Origin: Cubamyces lactineus
Lineage: Eukaryota; Basidiomycota; Agaricomycetes; Polyporales; Polyporaceae
NCBI GenBank assembly: GCA_022376465.1
Contig: JACDTU010000008.1
Location: 1,364,001-1,428,000, forward strand
Length of the DNA: 64,000 nucleotides
Reading direction: 5' to 3'
In this document: positions 47,623-58,706 of the stretch, piece after piece
Position numbering within the stretch: position 1 is the first letter of the stretch
Layout of the letters: the number at the start of each line of letters is the position of its first letter
The notes under the pieces: model-generated
Told to the model about the DNA's origin: nothing
The model's database searches: none
The model's input: the letters and a program-made list of their open reading frames with translations, nothing else
Position numbers and translations under genes: made by a program

Positions 47623-48041
47623 TGTTGCGTTCAGAATTAGATACGCGTGGGCCTAAAGTCGTTAGATATCGACGAGGGGGTCATGCAATCGTGATCGTGT
47701 CTGAACCACAGACAGTGCCGAACAAGCTACTGGTAGCAGGATAGTGAGTCTGAACGACCCTGTCGCCGGTGGTAGTACTAGAAGTTGCTTCAATGGAGCG
47801 GGGAGAATAAGCGCTCAAAATACATGAGGCTACTGTACGTGCTTAAATACCGTGTGAATGCGCGCGAGTCCGAATCGAATAAGGTTCCCCTAATAGTAAC
47901 TATTCACTTCCTCGCACAATGAGATGGACAGGTCATTATATACGTGACGTTCAGGAGTCGTAACTAAAGCATCTAGAGCCTACCACTAGTAACGTACTAA
48001 TCCGCACTCAGAATAGAGGATTTGGTCACGCCAACGAGACC
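47623..48041. other. Spacer, no gene seen
   Basis: This is 419 bp upstream of TAF9 and downstream of ALE1 (both minus). It is locally AT-rich (47800-48010). It presumably holds the TAF9 promoter and the ALE1 3' UTR. Confidence 0.5.
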
Positions 48042-50128
48042 CTACTCTGCTTTGTCCTTTCCCTTCCCCATCAGCTCTCTCTCAATCTCCTGCGCGGCCT
48101 CGTCAATGGGAGGAAGAGTGGGAGCAGACTTGTTCGACGTAGGAGTAATCGCGCCGGTCTGTACCATACGATTGAGCTCTTCCCGCTGCTGCCTGAACTT
48201 GGCGTTCCTTCTCCGCGTCGCTTGGATCTCTTGAATGAGGCCAGACCCTCCGCAGTAGAAGAACACCAAGGCGCCTGCAACAAGGAAGTGACCGTACCAC
48301 GCGACGTTGTTCCACGCCACGAAGGAGTCGTCAATAGTGAGCAGCATGAAGGGCAGCGTGCCGTAGTTGACGAGCGAGACGGTGATGATGACGCCAATGT
48401 AGTCGTAGATCTGCTTGACTGTCGTCTGCGGAGGCGGCGGGGCGTCCCGGCTGGGCACGTAAGTTGCCGGGAGCACGAGCGGACGCAAGTAGGTGCGAGC
48501 GAGACGGCCCGCGGTCTGCGTGAACGCAAAGAAGAAGAACGAGAGGTAGTATCCTGGCGCGATACCATGCTGCGGTAAAGTCAGTATTCTGAGCTAATGA
48601 TGAGCGAGATAGCTCTCACCCAGAATGCGCTCGCGGCGAACGTTGCGAGGCTGCTCAGGAAGCCAGGCTTCTTTCCCTTGGGCGTAACACGCTTGTATAC
48701 GCACTCGCGCAGCCAAACGTTGGTCTTCATATTCCAAGAATCGATGAGTACCTTCAAGTTCGGGGCGAACTCGATGTTCCAGATGTCGACGTTGCCGGCG
48801 CCCTCCCAGCGAGTGCCGCCGGACTTCGTGTAGCCTGTGAAGCCCAGACCGGTTTGGATTGACGCACCCTAGGAGGTGTTGAGTCCTTGCTGCGATCAAA
48901 TATCAACACCGCATGGCATACCTCGGTAAGCGTCCAGACGGCATAGTACTTGACCCGCTCGAAGAATCCGCAGAACTGGAGGAATACAATCCTAGGCAAT
49001 AGTTTAGACTGTAGATGAACACAAGGGCACAAGGGGTTCTTGATACATACCGAGAGAACAGACGCTTTGCTTCAAATTCGTCTTCGATGGTGAGATGGAA
49101 GTTGAATTCGGGGTAGAAGACAACGTAGGAACCAAGGAACATCAAGCCAACGAGCATCTTGCGGAAGGCGACGCGTTTACGCCCACGGGGCACGAGCCTC
49201 TGAGGCATGGGATCTGATGCCATGCTTTCTTCCTCTTCTGCCTTCTCCGCTTCTTTGTACAATGAGCCGGAAACCAGTGCACGGTACTCGTTGAAGGTCA
49301 GATACGGGCCCACCAGGAACCCAGGGAAATAGAATCTGTTGAAACGGCCGATCAGTGTCTCCCATATCGCTTATAGAAGGTAGACATACGCATATCCGAA
49401 AAATTCCAGTAATGAGGGATAGTCAACAACGCGTTGCGCAGTCTGCCATTTGTCGAGTTCCTAGAATGGCTGTCAGGGACCCCTTGTCAATCGACTTACC
49501 GTAGCTCAACTTACATCGGCAGACCTCCGACCATCGAGAACGTTCCATGCGAAAGTCGTCAATTTCATGGTTAGTACCATTTGCGGGCCCGAGATCTCAA
49601 TCGTCTCGTAACCCGCCTCATCCAGTGTCCGTAGGATGTGGCTGAGATACGCCCGTGTGTGAGAAGCAACCGACTATAGGCTCTGACCACTTACTTGATC
49701 GTAAGATGTCCCATGGTGAGCCTGTAGGTTCAACTCGTTTAGTATCGGTGTAAAGGACAACAACAGAGAGAAGTTGTGCGCCTTACATAAAGACAAGCCA
49801 TGGCATTCGGTTGGTTTGAACTCGTTGGACAAGGTAGTATGTCCCGACTACGCTGAGCACGAGTTGCAGCGCTCCAACATACAGATTCAGCACTGGTACC
49901 AAATAAAAGAACGTGATGGCGACGCTGAAGATGTGCTTGAGTTCTGGATGTGATGGAGGGATGCGGATGTACACGCTTCCCAGGGGATACGAGAACAGGA
50001 GGCAAAAAATCAGCTGGAAGCGAGATTGTCAGCCTGACAACAATACAAGCGGTTCGATACGAATGTACCTTGATTTGGTCGAGGGATGCGCCTGTAGCAT
50101 CCGCGACTGGCTCGAAAAACGCGTCCAT
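48042..50128 (-). CDS. ALE1: MBOAT lysophospholipid acyltransferase (ALE1/LPT1 type)
   Basis: It is an ER membrane O-acyltransferase that re-acylates lysophospholipids in the Lands cycle. The minus-strand ATG at 50128 begins MDAFFEPVADATGASLDQIK, followed by hydrophobic helices (YPLGSVYIRIPPSHPELKH, IFSVAITFFYLVPVLNLYV, LVLSVVGTYYLVQRVQTNR). The catalytic core shows the MBOAT signature WNIEFAPNLKVLIDSWNMKT, NVWLRECVYKRV, and the active-site His in SAFWHGIAPGYYLSFFFFAF. Additional helices (IIVTVSLVNYGTLPFML-like, GHFLVAGALVFFYCGGSGL) and a charged tail (IEREL...GKDKAE) finish at 48042. About ten exons are needed. The catalytic Asn (WNxxxNxWL) and His are both present. It may work with GPC1 at 30892 in phosphatidylcholine remodelling. 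Confidence 0.93.
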
Positions 50129-50750
50129 GATGACGATACAGTTATGACCTGGCAGCACCCCTGGAGAATATACGAAGTTAGTAGCGTGGTAGTGTTGATT
50201 CCAACACAAGCTCTTTCACCTCCCGAACTGAAGCTCCTTAAGGAGGGAACCCTCGACGTTTGACGAGCACAAGAGTACAAAGTTCAAACAGAGTTGCGGC
50301 AGAGGCGCCTCCTCGACTTGAACACACCATAGGCGGGTGCACGTGGCAGAGATCCCCGTCAAGCGATCGGCGCCGAGATTTAGTAGCGATCGTTTGACGT
50401 TTGTACTTTGATTCTGTCCATGACCTGCCTTCCGCCATATATTGACCATGCATAAAGTCCGCTGCTGCCGTATGTCGTGCAGACTGAGTGTACTTGTACA
50501 TGATATGTACCGCAATGTCTGGTGCACGTTGTTCCGGGCAATGAGCTGTATGTTGGACATGCAGCTGTCGACGAGCCTCATGGACCGTTCAGGCTCGCTT
50601 CTACGAGCACACTTCCTCGTGGCTCTCCCTTCACAATTCATGACGCCGACCTTGCGAGGCCATGTCCTCGAGCTCAATCCTCTTTGTGCCTCTACCACAT
50701 TCCCTCGCCGTCCGACTTGACCGCAAAGATACCCTGAGCCTCCCACTACT
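50129..50750. promoter_or_regulatory. Bidirectional promoter ALE1 / UPF0303 gene
   Basis: This is 622 bp between divergent ATGs (50128 minus and 50751 plus). No convincing gene is seen. A TACATGATATGTACC imperfect inverted repeat occurs near 50495-50510, and the plus strand becomes C/T-rich toward 50751. Confidence 0.45.
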
Positions 50751-51703
50751 ATGTCGTACGCGGCTTCGACACAGATACCCATGTTCAGCGGTTTCAATGC
50801 GCAAATGCCCCCGAGCGACGCCGAGCTTGCTACTCAAGCTCTCCAGGAGGAGGCGTTGTATCGCTTTCCCTCTTTCGATGCTGATGCAGCTGTGATGCTT
50901 GGACTGTCCATACGCAAACGATTCCGTGCCTCCTCCCGGCACGTCAAAGTCCGGGGAATGATCGTTTCAATTCAAACTATTGCAGGGCACACCTTGTTCT
51001 CTTGCACCGTCGGGAATCTAGGAGGTGTCGACGGAGGAGGAGACGTGAGCTTGGATAGCTGGTCGTGCTTAGAGGTGGGTTCTAGCGCGTATGACTGCTC
51101 GACATTGAGGGGATTATCACGGGGTCAAGGGGATGATAGCGGTAGTCCGCAAGACCGGACATTCGAGCTACTACGTCGAGAAAGGGATGAATGCGATGGG
51201 CAAAACTCCCAAGCAGTTGGGTATTCAGGGAGAATACAAGATCAACGGCGGCGGTGAGTTGTCTGCCTTTCATACCATATCCAAGTCACCAAACTAGTAT
51301 CCAGCGTTCCCTATCTGGCTCGAGGTACCATGTTCAACACCGGCATGCGTCAGGCACGGAACTGAACGTTAGTCGTATCTACCAGAACGCCCCTTGCTGT
51401 CCCATTGCGGTAGTGGGATGCTATTCCGGGTCAAGTCAGGATGATCACCATGTACGTGACCGACTCTCGAGTTGGGCGCGGGATTAACCTGGGCTTGGAT
51501 AGATGGTCGTCACCGCGGTAAGGGACTATCTCAAGAAGATAGCTAGGGACAGTAGTGTGCTTCCCCCTGCGTCGAGCATGGCACCCAGCATCCCGGCCAT
51601 TCCAATGCCCATGACGCACCAACACACGGGTCGCCCTGAAAGCACGGTAGGCAGAAGATACCGTGATCCACGTTCGTACGGAGCCACTCACAAGGCAGCG
51701 TAG
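50751..51703 (+). CDS. UPF0303/DUF336-family protein (YBR137W-like)
   Basis: Recognised from ATQALQEEALYRFPSFDADA, MLGLSIRKRFRA, IAGHTLFSCTVG and, after skipping an intron that begins GTGGGT at about 51075, GMIAVVRKTGHSSYYVEKGM. Then follow KQLGIQGEYKINGG, AFPIWLE, CPIAVVGCYSGSSQDDHH and MVVTAVRDYLKKIARDS. The order and spacing match the UPF0303 (GlcG/HbpS-related) fold, whose yeast member YBR137W is implicated with the GET/Sgt2 pathway but lacks a defined enzymatic role. A Pro/Met-rich extension of about 45 residues follows the domain to the TAG at 51701. Introns near 51075, 51252, 51329 and 51451 carry proper borders. It is probably cytosolic. Confidence 0.82.
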
Positions 51704-51838
51704 CAATGGCTCCACGATCCGGCGGCACGGAGCCTGCATGAACACGACGACGATGATAGACATGGCGATTTGGGGTTTCGGGATTAACGGTGCAGGAGTA
51801 ACATACATAGGAGCACTGAAATGAGGATATCAGGAGGG

Positions 51839-52496
51839 TCACTCCGACTCGTTATCTTCCTTCTCCCTAGGTGGTTGCCTGAGTACTCTAAGATGCTCTG
51901 CGGCGAAATCAGTATGCGTTGTTGGCTAAGTGAGTCCGAGCATGCATACCGTGTCTCAAGAAAATCTGGCGTTGTCCTTCAGGGGAGTCAGGGTCCGCGT
52001 TGGGGTCTGGCTGACGAAGCTCAAAGTTGGCTTCAGCGAACACAAGCGAGCCACGCTTCAATGTCCGAAGGAAGTTGTTGGCAGACGGGTGGAAGGAAAG
52101 GACATGGTGCCATGTTGTCGTAGGTTGTACGCCTATGTAACTTTGTGAGATGTGTCACTACGATGAGCAGGCAGAACGTGCGCACCCTCTGCCGTTGGCG
52201 AGTTGTTCGTCGTAGCGATCGTGTATCTACAGATTGCACTGTCAGGGAAACACACCGGAGGGGAATGAGTACTCTACGAACGCCACGTATTCCTTGTTCG
52301 TCTTGGTATAGCGGACCTCAGGGTCTTTCCCGAGACGTCCAATGAGAAGCAGTCTCGCCATGTCGCTAGAGCGCGACGGCGTCGTAGAGAAAGCCTGCGT
52401 AGCAGAGTTAGTGGCTGTTGTATTCCTGCGCACAAAAAGAAGTCGACTTACGCGAGAAGACGCGCGAAGCGCAGCTCCACGAGAAAGAGAGAGCAT
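51839..52496 (-). CDS. RIM1: Mitochondrial single-stranded DNA-binding protein (RIM1-like)
   Basis: Rim1 is the OB-fold SSB needed to replicate mtDNA. The ATG at 52496 starts a basic presequence (MLSLSRGAALRASSRVSRLL, then FVRRNTTATN...). Then come ARLLLIGRLGKDPEVRYTKT and NKEYVAF. Three introns must be removed: one ending CTGTAG to give YTIATTNNSPTAEG, one ending TACATAG to give VQPTTTWHHVLSFHPSANNF and LRTLKRGSLVFAEANFELRQ, and one ending CGCAG to give EHLRVLRQPPREKEDNESE with the stop at 51839-51841. The WHxV(L)...A...L.KG-type SSB motif is intact. The first donor (GTACTC) leaves two extra residues (VE) before YTIATTN and is the least certain join. It shares a 211-bp promoter with HBS1. 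Confidence 0.9.
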
Positions 52497-52707
52497 AATG
52501 GTGAACGGGGGAGGAATGTCGCAGTAAAGGAGAGCGAGCGTCGTAGGCGCTGGCGGGTGAGCGAGACTATGTGACCATCGTCACAGTGCGCGTTACGTCA
52601 CAGTCGCGTTCATGGAGATCGCCCAGTAGACGCTGGGTTGACCTCATCTCTCCCGTTCGCCTAGCACCCACCACTTGTACTCTACCTCTTGCTGTATACT
52701 ACCCACA
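52497..52707. promoter_or_regulatory. Compact bidirectional promoter RIM1 / HBS1 with a CRE-like site
   Basis: Only 211 bp separates the two start codons. It contains TTACGTCA (52593-52600), which is TGACGTAA on the other strand and matches the ATF/CREB-type bZIP consensus. A second half-site pair (GTGACCATCGTCAC, imperfect palindrome) lies at 52571-52584. Confidence 0.55.
52593..52600 (-). promoter_or_regulatory. ATF/CREB-like bZIP site (TGACGTAA)
   Basis: This is an exact TGACGTAA on the minus strand in the middle of the RIM1/HBS1 shared promoter. Function is inferred only from the consensus. Confidence 0.45.
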
Positions 52708-55700
52708 ATGTCGCGCCACAGGTTTGTAAGAAATATTGACATCCATGGTAGGCCTAAGTGTCCGATACATTGGTTGGACTCATTCTGAACTCATCTGTTC
52801 AGAGGAGTTGGAGGACGATGCGATATCGGACGAAGGAGAGGATGATCTCAGCCCAGAGGATTATGGTATGTGGTCTGGGTGTGGTCGTTGGATCAACCTC
52901 TAAACCATTGCCAGAACGAATGATGGATGGTCTTGAACAAATCCGCGCGACGCTGGGCGATGAACGGCAGTCGGCACTCACGGACGAGGATATCAAAGCT
53001 TCACTGTATGAATACTACTTCAACGTCGAACAAGCGATAGAGGACCTCTTAGGTCAGTATAGATTTGATCTTCAGATATAGCATCGTGCTCATATATATG
53101 TACAGAGAAGCAAGCAAGAAGGTTTGCCGCACGGGAACGTCAAGGTGAGCTTCTCGCACCTTTACCCTTTACCCTTGTCGTTTTGTTTCGTCCTTTCCTT
53201 TACTTGTATGCGGTCTCTGTGGTGTGGTGGATTGGTACCCTTGCTACTCCCAATGGTGCGGCAGCGAGAAGGTGCACATCCTGCTCTACCTGGAGAACTT
53301 ACAGCGAGAGGAAGCTGACCTATATCGAGGGTATACAGACCCATATGGCAAACCTCTACCCCCTCCCCCCTCTGACGACGAAGGCGACTACTCTTGGGTT
53401 TCTGACACCTCGTCTGGTCGACACAACATTCCACTGGTGCGCTTGACAGCAAGTGATTTGCTATCATCATCGGAGCAAGAGACGACGAGAACCTCGATTC
53501 AATTCGGCACTTTGTCCACCATCACTGAGATTACCGAACGAACGGAGGACAGCAGAGACTGGGTACCTTCCCCGCACCACCCTCCGCCGCCGCTCGATCC
53601 GTACGCTCAGCCTCGGGGTTCTCACGTAACTCTTCTATCGTCCGTTAGTACGGACTATGGGCAGGTTATTGGTCAGTGTTATGTGCATCAATATTGGCCG
53701 CCACTCGTCTCATTATTCTTGTCACAGAGCGTCCATCCATACATCCCGATGAAGTCGTTCCGTCACCCTCGCCATCCGCGCTACAACGCCTCTCATACCA
53801 AGAACGGCCCGGCTCAGCAACTCCTACCCCTCGCCGTACCCCATCCTCGTCGTCAGATGCTGCATCTACTTCGCAGACCTCCGGAGAGGTTCCACCCATC
53901 GAAGCCATTCCAGACATACCCGACCTAAAGTCCAAGTCAAGTCTGCAGAAACCACTTGGGCCCTCTCAGGCGTCTCTTCTAAGCAAAAAATCCCTGCGCA
54001 CCACAGAGAACACGGGTAGCGAGAAGAAATCGAAGCTCTCAGCCTTAGCGAGTTCGAGATCAAGCGCGAGGTCGAGTGTCAGTTCTGTGAGCGCACGCTC
54101 ATATATCACAGAGACTGCCTCGGACATCACGTACCCCGATTTACGGCCATCGGCGGCTTCGATGGTCTCGTTGATTCCAGAGAAAAGGCTTCCCTCGAGA
54201 CCTTCGACCATCTCGGAGCAATCAGAGTCGAGCCTTCCTAGCTCAGCGTCGAGGATTGTCAACGAAGCGCTGCGAAGTGCTATGGCTCTGGAAGCCCTAG
54301 ATCGAGAAATGCAACGAGAGCCTACAACTCTGTCTATCCCAACCTCGCGTCATCCTTCCGAGTGGACTAGCACCCCACCGACCTCGCCCTCTCAGCCCGT
54401 CGAGCCGTTGAAACCCATGTCTCAACTATCTACTGGGCTGGAGCCGCCGCAGACCACTAGTGATGCATCGGCTCCCGCCTCCAGGCCTCCCGACACTATA
54501 CCACCTCAGAGTGGTTCACCATCTACTTCGCCTGATCGACCGCGTGCGCTATCTAAGCTGGCGCGGCTCGCTCAGGCCAAGGCCCAGGAGCAGAGCCAGA
54601 CGATCAAGTCAAAGGCACAGGCGACGAGCAAACCTGGTCTCATATTACCCCGCTCTCACACAGAGTACCTGGTTCCGACTGCCAATGGACCCACGGCGAC
54701 GACAGCCATAACCACTTCATATCAGTCCTTGAACAGCCTGCTCACCAAAAACCAGACTAAACTCCCGCCTTCTATGCGTTACGAGGCACCCCCGAATCCC
54801 CGGAAAACGTCAGCCTCGTCGTCGTCGAAACCGTCAGAGCCAAAGCAGTCCAAACTTGCGATGAAGAGCAAGTCAGCGCGGACCAAGGTGGAGACCGAAC
54901 CCGAGATCGAGCCCACGATCAACCCTGTCATTGAGGCACCTATGTTCTCGTCACAAATGACTCGTTCGCGTGCGTCGCCCTCGGCCTTTGCCTCCTTGCT
55001 CACCAATAACGACCGCGGTTCTCCTGAAGATGGCGACGGGGACCGAAAGCACCGCAAACACCATAAGTCGCACGGAGAGCGCCGACGTCACAAAGAGCGA
55101 GGCGATGCTGAAGGGGATGGCTGGCATCGGAACAAGGACCGCGCTATACCTCCTTTCCCGCCGGCATTGCTCCCTTCGCTGAGAGGTTTTGCCTTCGATG
55201 TGCCGAGCCCTGACGACATCGTGTTCAACGCGCGGAAGGGTACCTCGCTGGCCCAGCGGGCTGTGTCCTCGACTGCATCCTCACGTTGATGTTGCATTCT
55301 TTCTTCTTTCCTTTCCTTTCCTCTTCTCTTTCCCCCCTCCCCCTTTGTCGGATTGTTATTTCCTCTTTATTGTCGTGCACGGACTGTCCTCATGTACTAA
55401 CACGTACAACCCAAATGAAATGTAGCTGCCAAAGAACGCGAAAAGGCCGCCAAGGCCCAAGCACAAACACAGAAGAAAGCGCCAGGTCCGTCGACAGGGA
55501 AGAAGTCCACCGCAACTACTGCGAATAAGCCCACTGGGGCAGTTCCTGGGCGTCAGGATGCAATGAATCAGAGCGAAATGGATATGGCGGGCCTGAACCT
55601 CAATGATGAGGATCCTGTCGAAGTCATACCCGATGAACCCCCTAAGCCGCCTGCTGCTATAGAGAAACTGATCGAGGAGGCGAAGGTTGCGCTCACCGCT

Positions 55701-57465
55701 CAGGAGCAGGGCGAGAAGCGGTCACTCAACCTGGTCGTCATCGGTAAGCCCTTGCTAGTGTGGCATGCAACGTATCTACTGACGGCGTTCAGGCCATGTT
55801 GACGCGGGCAAGTCGACCCTCATGGGCCGTTTGTTGTACGAGTTGGGTCGCGTGGATGAAAAGCGGCGCATCGCCAATGAGCGTGGCAGCAGTAAGATGG
55901 GTAAGAGTAGCTTCAGTTGGGCCTGGGAGCTTGACGGTACACAGGAGGAGCGAGAACGGTACGCATCTTGCCACAATGCGTTCATTCTATACGTACATGC
56001 TTACTCCGTGCACAGGGGAATCACTATGGACATCGCTCTGCAAACCCTGCTCACTCCCCATCGGATCATCACAATCCTCGACGCCCCGGGCCACAAAGAC
56101 TTCATTCCTAATATGATTTCCGGCGCGTCTCAGGCAGATTCTGCTCTTCTTGTCGTCGACGCAGCGGTCGGAGAATTCGAGGCTGGTTTTGACCGAGGCG
56201 GTCAGACACGAGAGCATCTCCTCCTAGTCAGAAGCCTGGGCGTCAGTCAAGTCATTGTAGCTGTGAACAAACTCGATCAGGCATGCCCCTAATTCTTCAT
56301 GAATGGTTTTTCTGGTGCTCATCTCGGTTAGGTTGAGTGGTCCAAAGCCCGCTACGAGGAAATTTGCGAGCTCCTGAGGCCGTTCCTCGTCCAGTCTGGG
56401 TTCCATCCTGCCAAGACCAGATTCGTTCCTGTAGCGGCGATGGAAGGAGTCAACTTGGCTCGAGCTGAGCCAGCAGCGTGTCCTCTGTATCAATGGTACA
56501 AAGGCCCAACACTCGTCGATTTGTTGGGTGAGGTACTAATCATCTCCATGGAACCTCTAATACTCATCGACCTCGCACAGATTCCCTCGACCCCCCAACT
56601 CGCGACATCAATGCTCCTCTACGGTTCCCCATATCCAATGTATTCAAAGGACAAACGTCAGGCATCTCCGTATCAGGCCGAGTCTGTGGAGGCATCATCG
56701 TCGCTGGAGAACGTTTGCGTATTATTCCAGGTGATGAGTCTGCCACTGTCAAGAGTAAGAGCACCTTGCAACTCTCGCTTCGAACGTAGCTAAGGCTGGC
56801 ACGAACGCAGCGATTGATAGCGACGGCGACAGCCTTCCTTGGGCGGGTGCTGGCTCCAACGTCAATCTCACGTTGACCGGTGTTGATCCTATCTCGTTGA
56901 ACATCGGCAGTGTGCTTTGCAGGCCTAGTCATCTCGTACCTCTGGCATCGAGTTTCATTGCTAGAATCATCGTATTCGACATTCAGGTACCAATCACTGC
57001 CGGCACTTCCGTGAGTTCCCTATAAATGTCGCGATAACATCCATATTAACCAACCCATCAGGTGGAACTATTCCATCATTCTCGAGATGTTCCTGCCTCG
57101 ATCTCTCGCCTGGTCTCCGTCCTAGATCGAGCTAACGGCACTGTGACAAAGAGTAGACCACGGTGAGCCTTCAACGTATCTCCCCTTCAGTACCATCTGA
57201 CTTTTGAGTCCGTGCCAACACTAGAGTTCTAACGAAGAATATGTCAGCGGAGGTCGAGATCAGTCTACGAAACTCCGCCTACTCTGGGCCAGCTTCGCGC
57301 GTACTCCCTATTCCTCTAGAGCCATTCTCGATGAACAAGGATATGGGGAGGATTTTGATACGCCGCGGCGGCGAGACGATTGGTGCGGGTAAGTAATATG
57401 CGCAGTGGAATCTCAGCAGAACGCTAAAGTCTTTGACAGGAGTTGTGCTGGAGCTATTAGTATGA
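52708..57465 (+). CDS. HBS1: HBS1 ribosome-rescue GTPase with a very long disordered N-terminal region (HBS1/SKI7 locus)
   Basis: Hbs1 is the eRF3/EF1A-like GTPase that works with Dom34/Pelota in no-go and non-stop decay. The start at 52708 (MSRHR) is followed by an acidic exon ([20 protein letters not shown]) and the HBS1_N helical domain ([40 protein letters not shown]). About 600 Ser/Pro/Thr-rich residues follow (53300-55190), ending in [17 protein letters not shown]. After an intron at 55240-55425 the chain continues [13 protein letters not shown], then the GTPase domain: G1 GHVDAGKST, the HBS1-type linker [21 protein letters not shown]3 DAPGHKD and G4 NKLD. Domains 2 and 3 end GVVLELLV at 57465. 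The total is about 1200 aa, roughly twice yeast Hbs1. All G motifs are present. Confidence 0.92.
55240..55425 (+). other. Long HBS1 intron with in-frame stop, candidate retained intron
   Basis: At 186 nt this intron is about three times longer than the other introns of the gene. The donor GTACCT directly follows CGGAAGG. A CTAAC branch-point sequence (about 55397-55402) lies some 25 nt before the TAG acceptor. The intron starts with an open frame of 15 codons ([16 protein letters not shown], counting the split Gly) ending in TGA at 55287-55289, followed by a long pyrimidine tract. Retention would end the protein just after the PSPDD motif. Confidence 0.6.
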
Positions 57466-57767
57466 ACGAACGTAAGTTGTACAAGAAACAGATCGAGAAG
57501 CAAGCACATTGTATACATATATGCCTGTTGGATCCCAAACCTGCCGTGAAATTGATACAAGCTCAAGTTACCGATATGATTGCCACCGTACGAAGATGTT
57601 TTCCGCGCGTAAGTACGGCGCCTGAATGGCCCAATTCTCGAAGTTGGCCGTGACCGAAGAGCTGGGTACGCGTACTAAGTTTGTGTGGCCCCGACCCATT
57701 GTACGTTCTGACCCGACCATGGAATCTGAATATTACTGTTATATAGAGCGATCCTCTTATATGATGC
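57466..57767. other. 3' spacer after HBS1
   Basis: This is about 300 bp holding the HBS1 3' UTR. It also has a stretch (57640-57700, LAVTEELGTRTKFVWPRP) that could be an earlier exon of the decayed F-box gene. Confidence 0.4.
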
Positions 57768-58609
57768 GGAGGCCTCAAGTCCCTTCGCCTCAAATCAGTT
57801 GGCTCTAGCACGCTTGGTCTGATGTTTACTTCCTCTGCCTTGTTTGCGTCGCGGACTCCCGCGCTCACATCTCTCTTTCTCAAAGGCATCGGATTCACCC
57901 TGGACAACACGCACTTCTGCGCATCACTACGTTATTTGGAGATGTCGAGCTGCCGCATGCCAAGTAGCACCGGCATCAGCTCGTTACTTCACTCCGTTGC
58001 ATGCCCTGCTCCGAGACGCTCAAGCTTTACGGGGAGGTCCCAGTTCAGGCAAGTCCCATCATGGAGGACGAGGCCGTCGAGCTCTCCCACTTCGAGCTCT
58101 TGCAATTGCCTCTGGAAGAAGCATTCGTAGTCGGATTGCTTGCTTGTCTGCGCTACCACAGGACGCCGTAAGGCACCTCACATGTACCACTTCAAACTCA
58201 TCCGCACAATCCCGCTCAATGATGCCACATGTAATCCTGTTGGGGTGGATTGACTGAACCTCCTCGACGAGACCCCTGTCTGGGCCATGCCCTGTGGGAG
58301 CGGGCACATGGGCCTCCGCTGCTATGCGATATGCAGGTCGAGGACGGTGCAAGCGACAGTGCCGGCCATAGGCTGGTTTGACGCGACGACGGCGTGCACC
58401 CCCCTACCTAGCGCGCGCGCTTCAAGTTCATCGTCGATTGCAGGATTGACAGACCATTCATGTCGAAGCTTGTGTCCGCGCTCGACCTGCGATCTCTCAG
58501 CCTTCAGGCTGCTCTCGGTGTCCGAGTCCAGAGGGTACAGCCACCACCGCCGCTGGATGGAGGTATTCGGGAAAGCATTGCAAGTGATCACGTTCCGCGT
58601 CCAGGGCGA

Positions 58610-58667
58610 GCTCGCGTTTGGGCTCGGTGCGTCGGTCCGCTCGCGTTTGGGCTCGGTGCGTCGGTCC
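58610..58667 (+). repeat. 29-bp perfect tandem duplication
   Basis: The unit beginning GCTCGCGTTTGGGCTCGG is present at 58610-58638 and again at 58639-58667 with no mismatch. 29 is not a multiple of 3, so it shifts the frame of the decayed F-box gene. Confidence 0.85.
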
Positions 58668-58690
58668 TTGTGCGCTGGGCACGGCCCGCC

Positions 58691-58706
58691 GGGGGGGGGG
58701 GGGGGG
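58691..58706 (+). repeat. Poly-G homopolymer (16)
   Basis: Sixteen consecutive G lie shortly after the 29-bp duplication. Such a tract is prone to slippage in vivo and to sequencing error. Confidence 0.8.
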
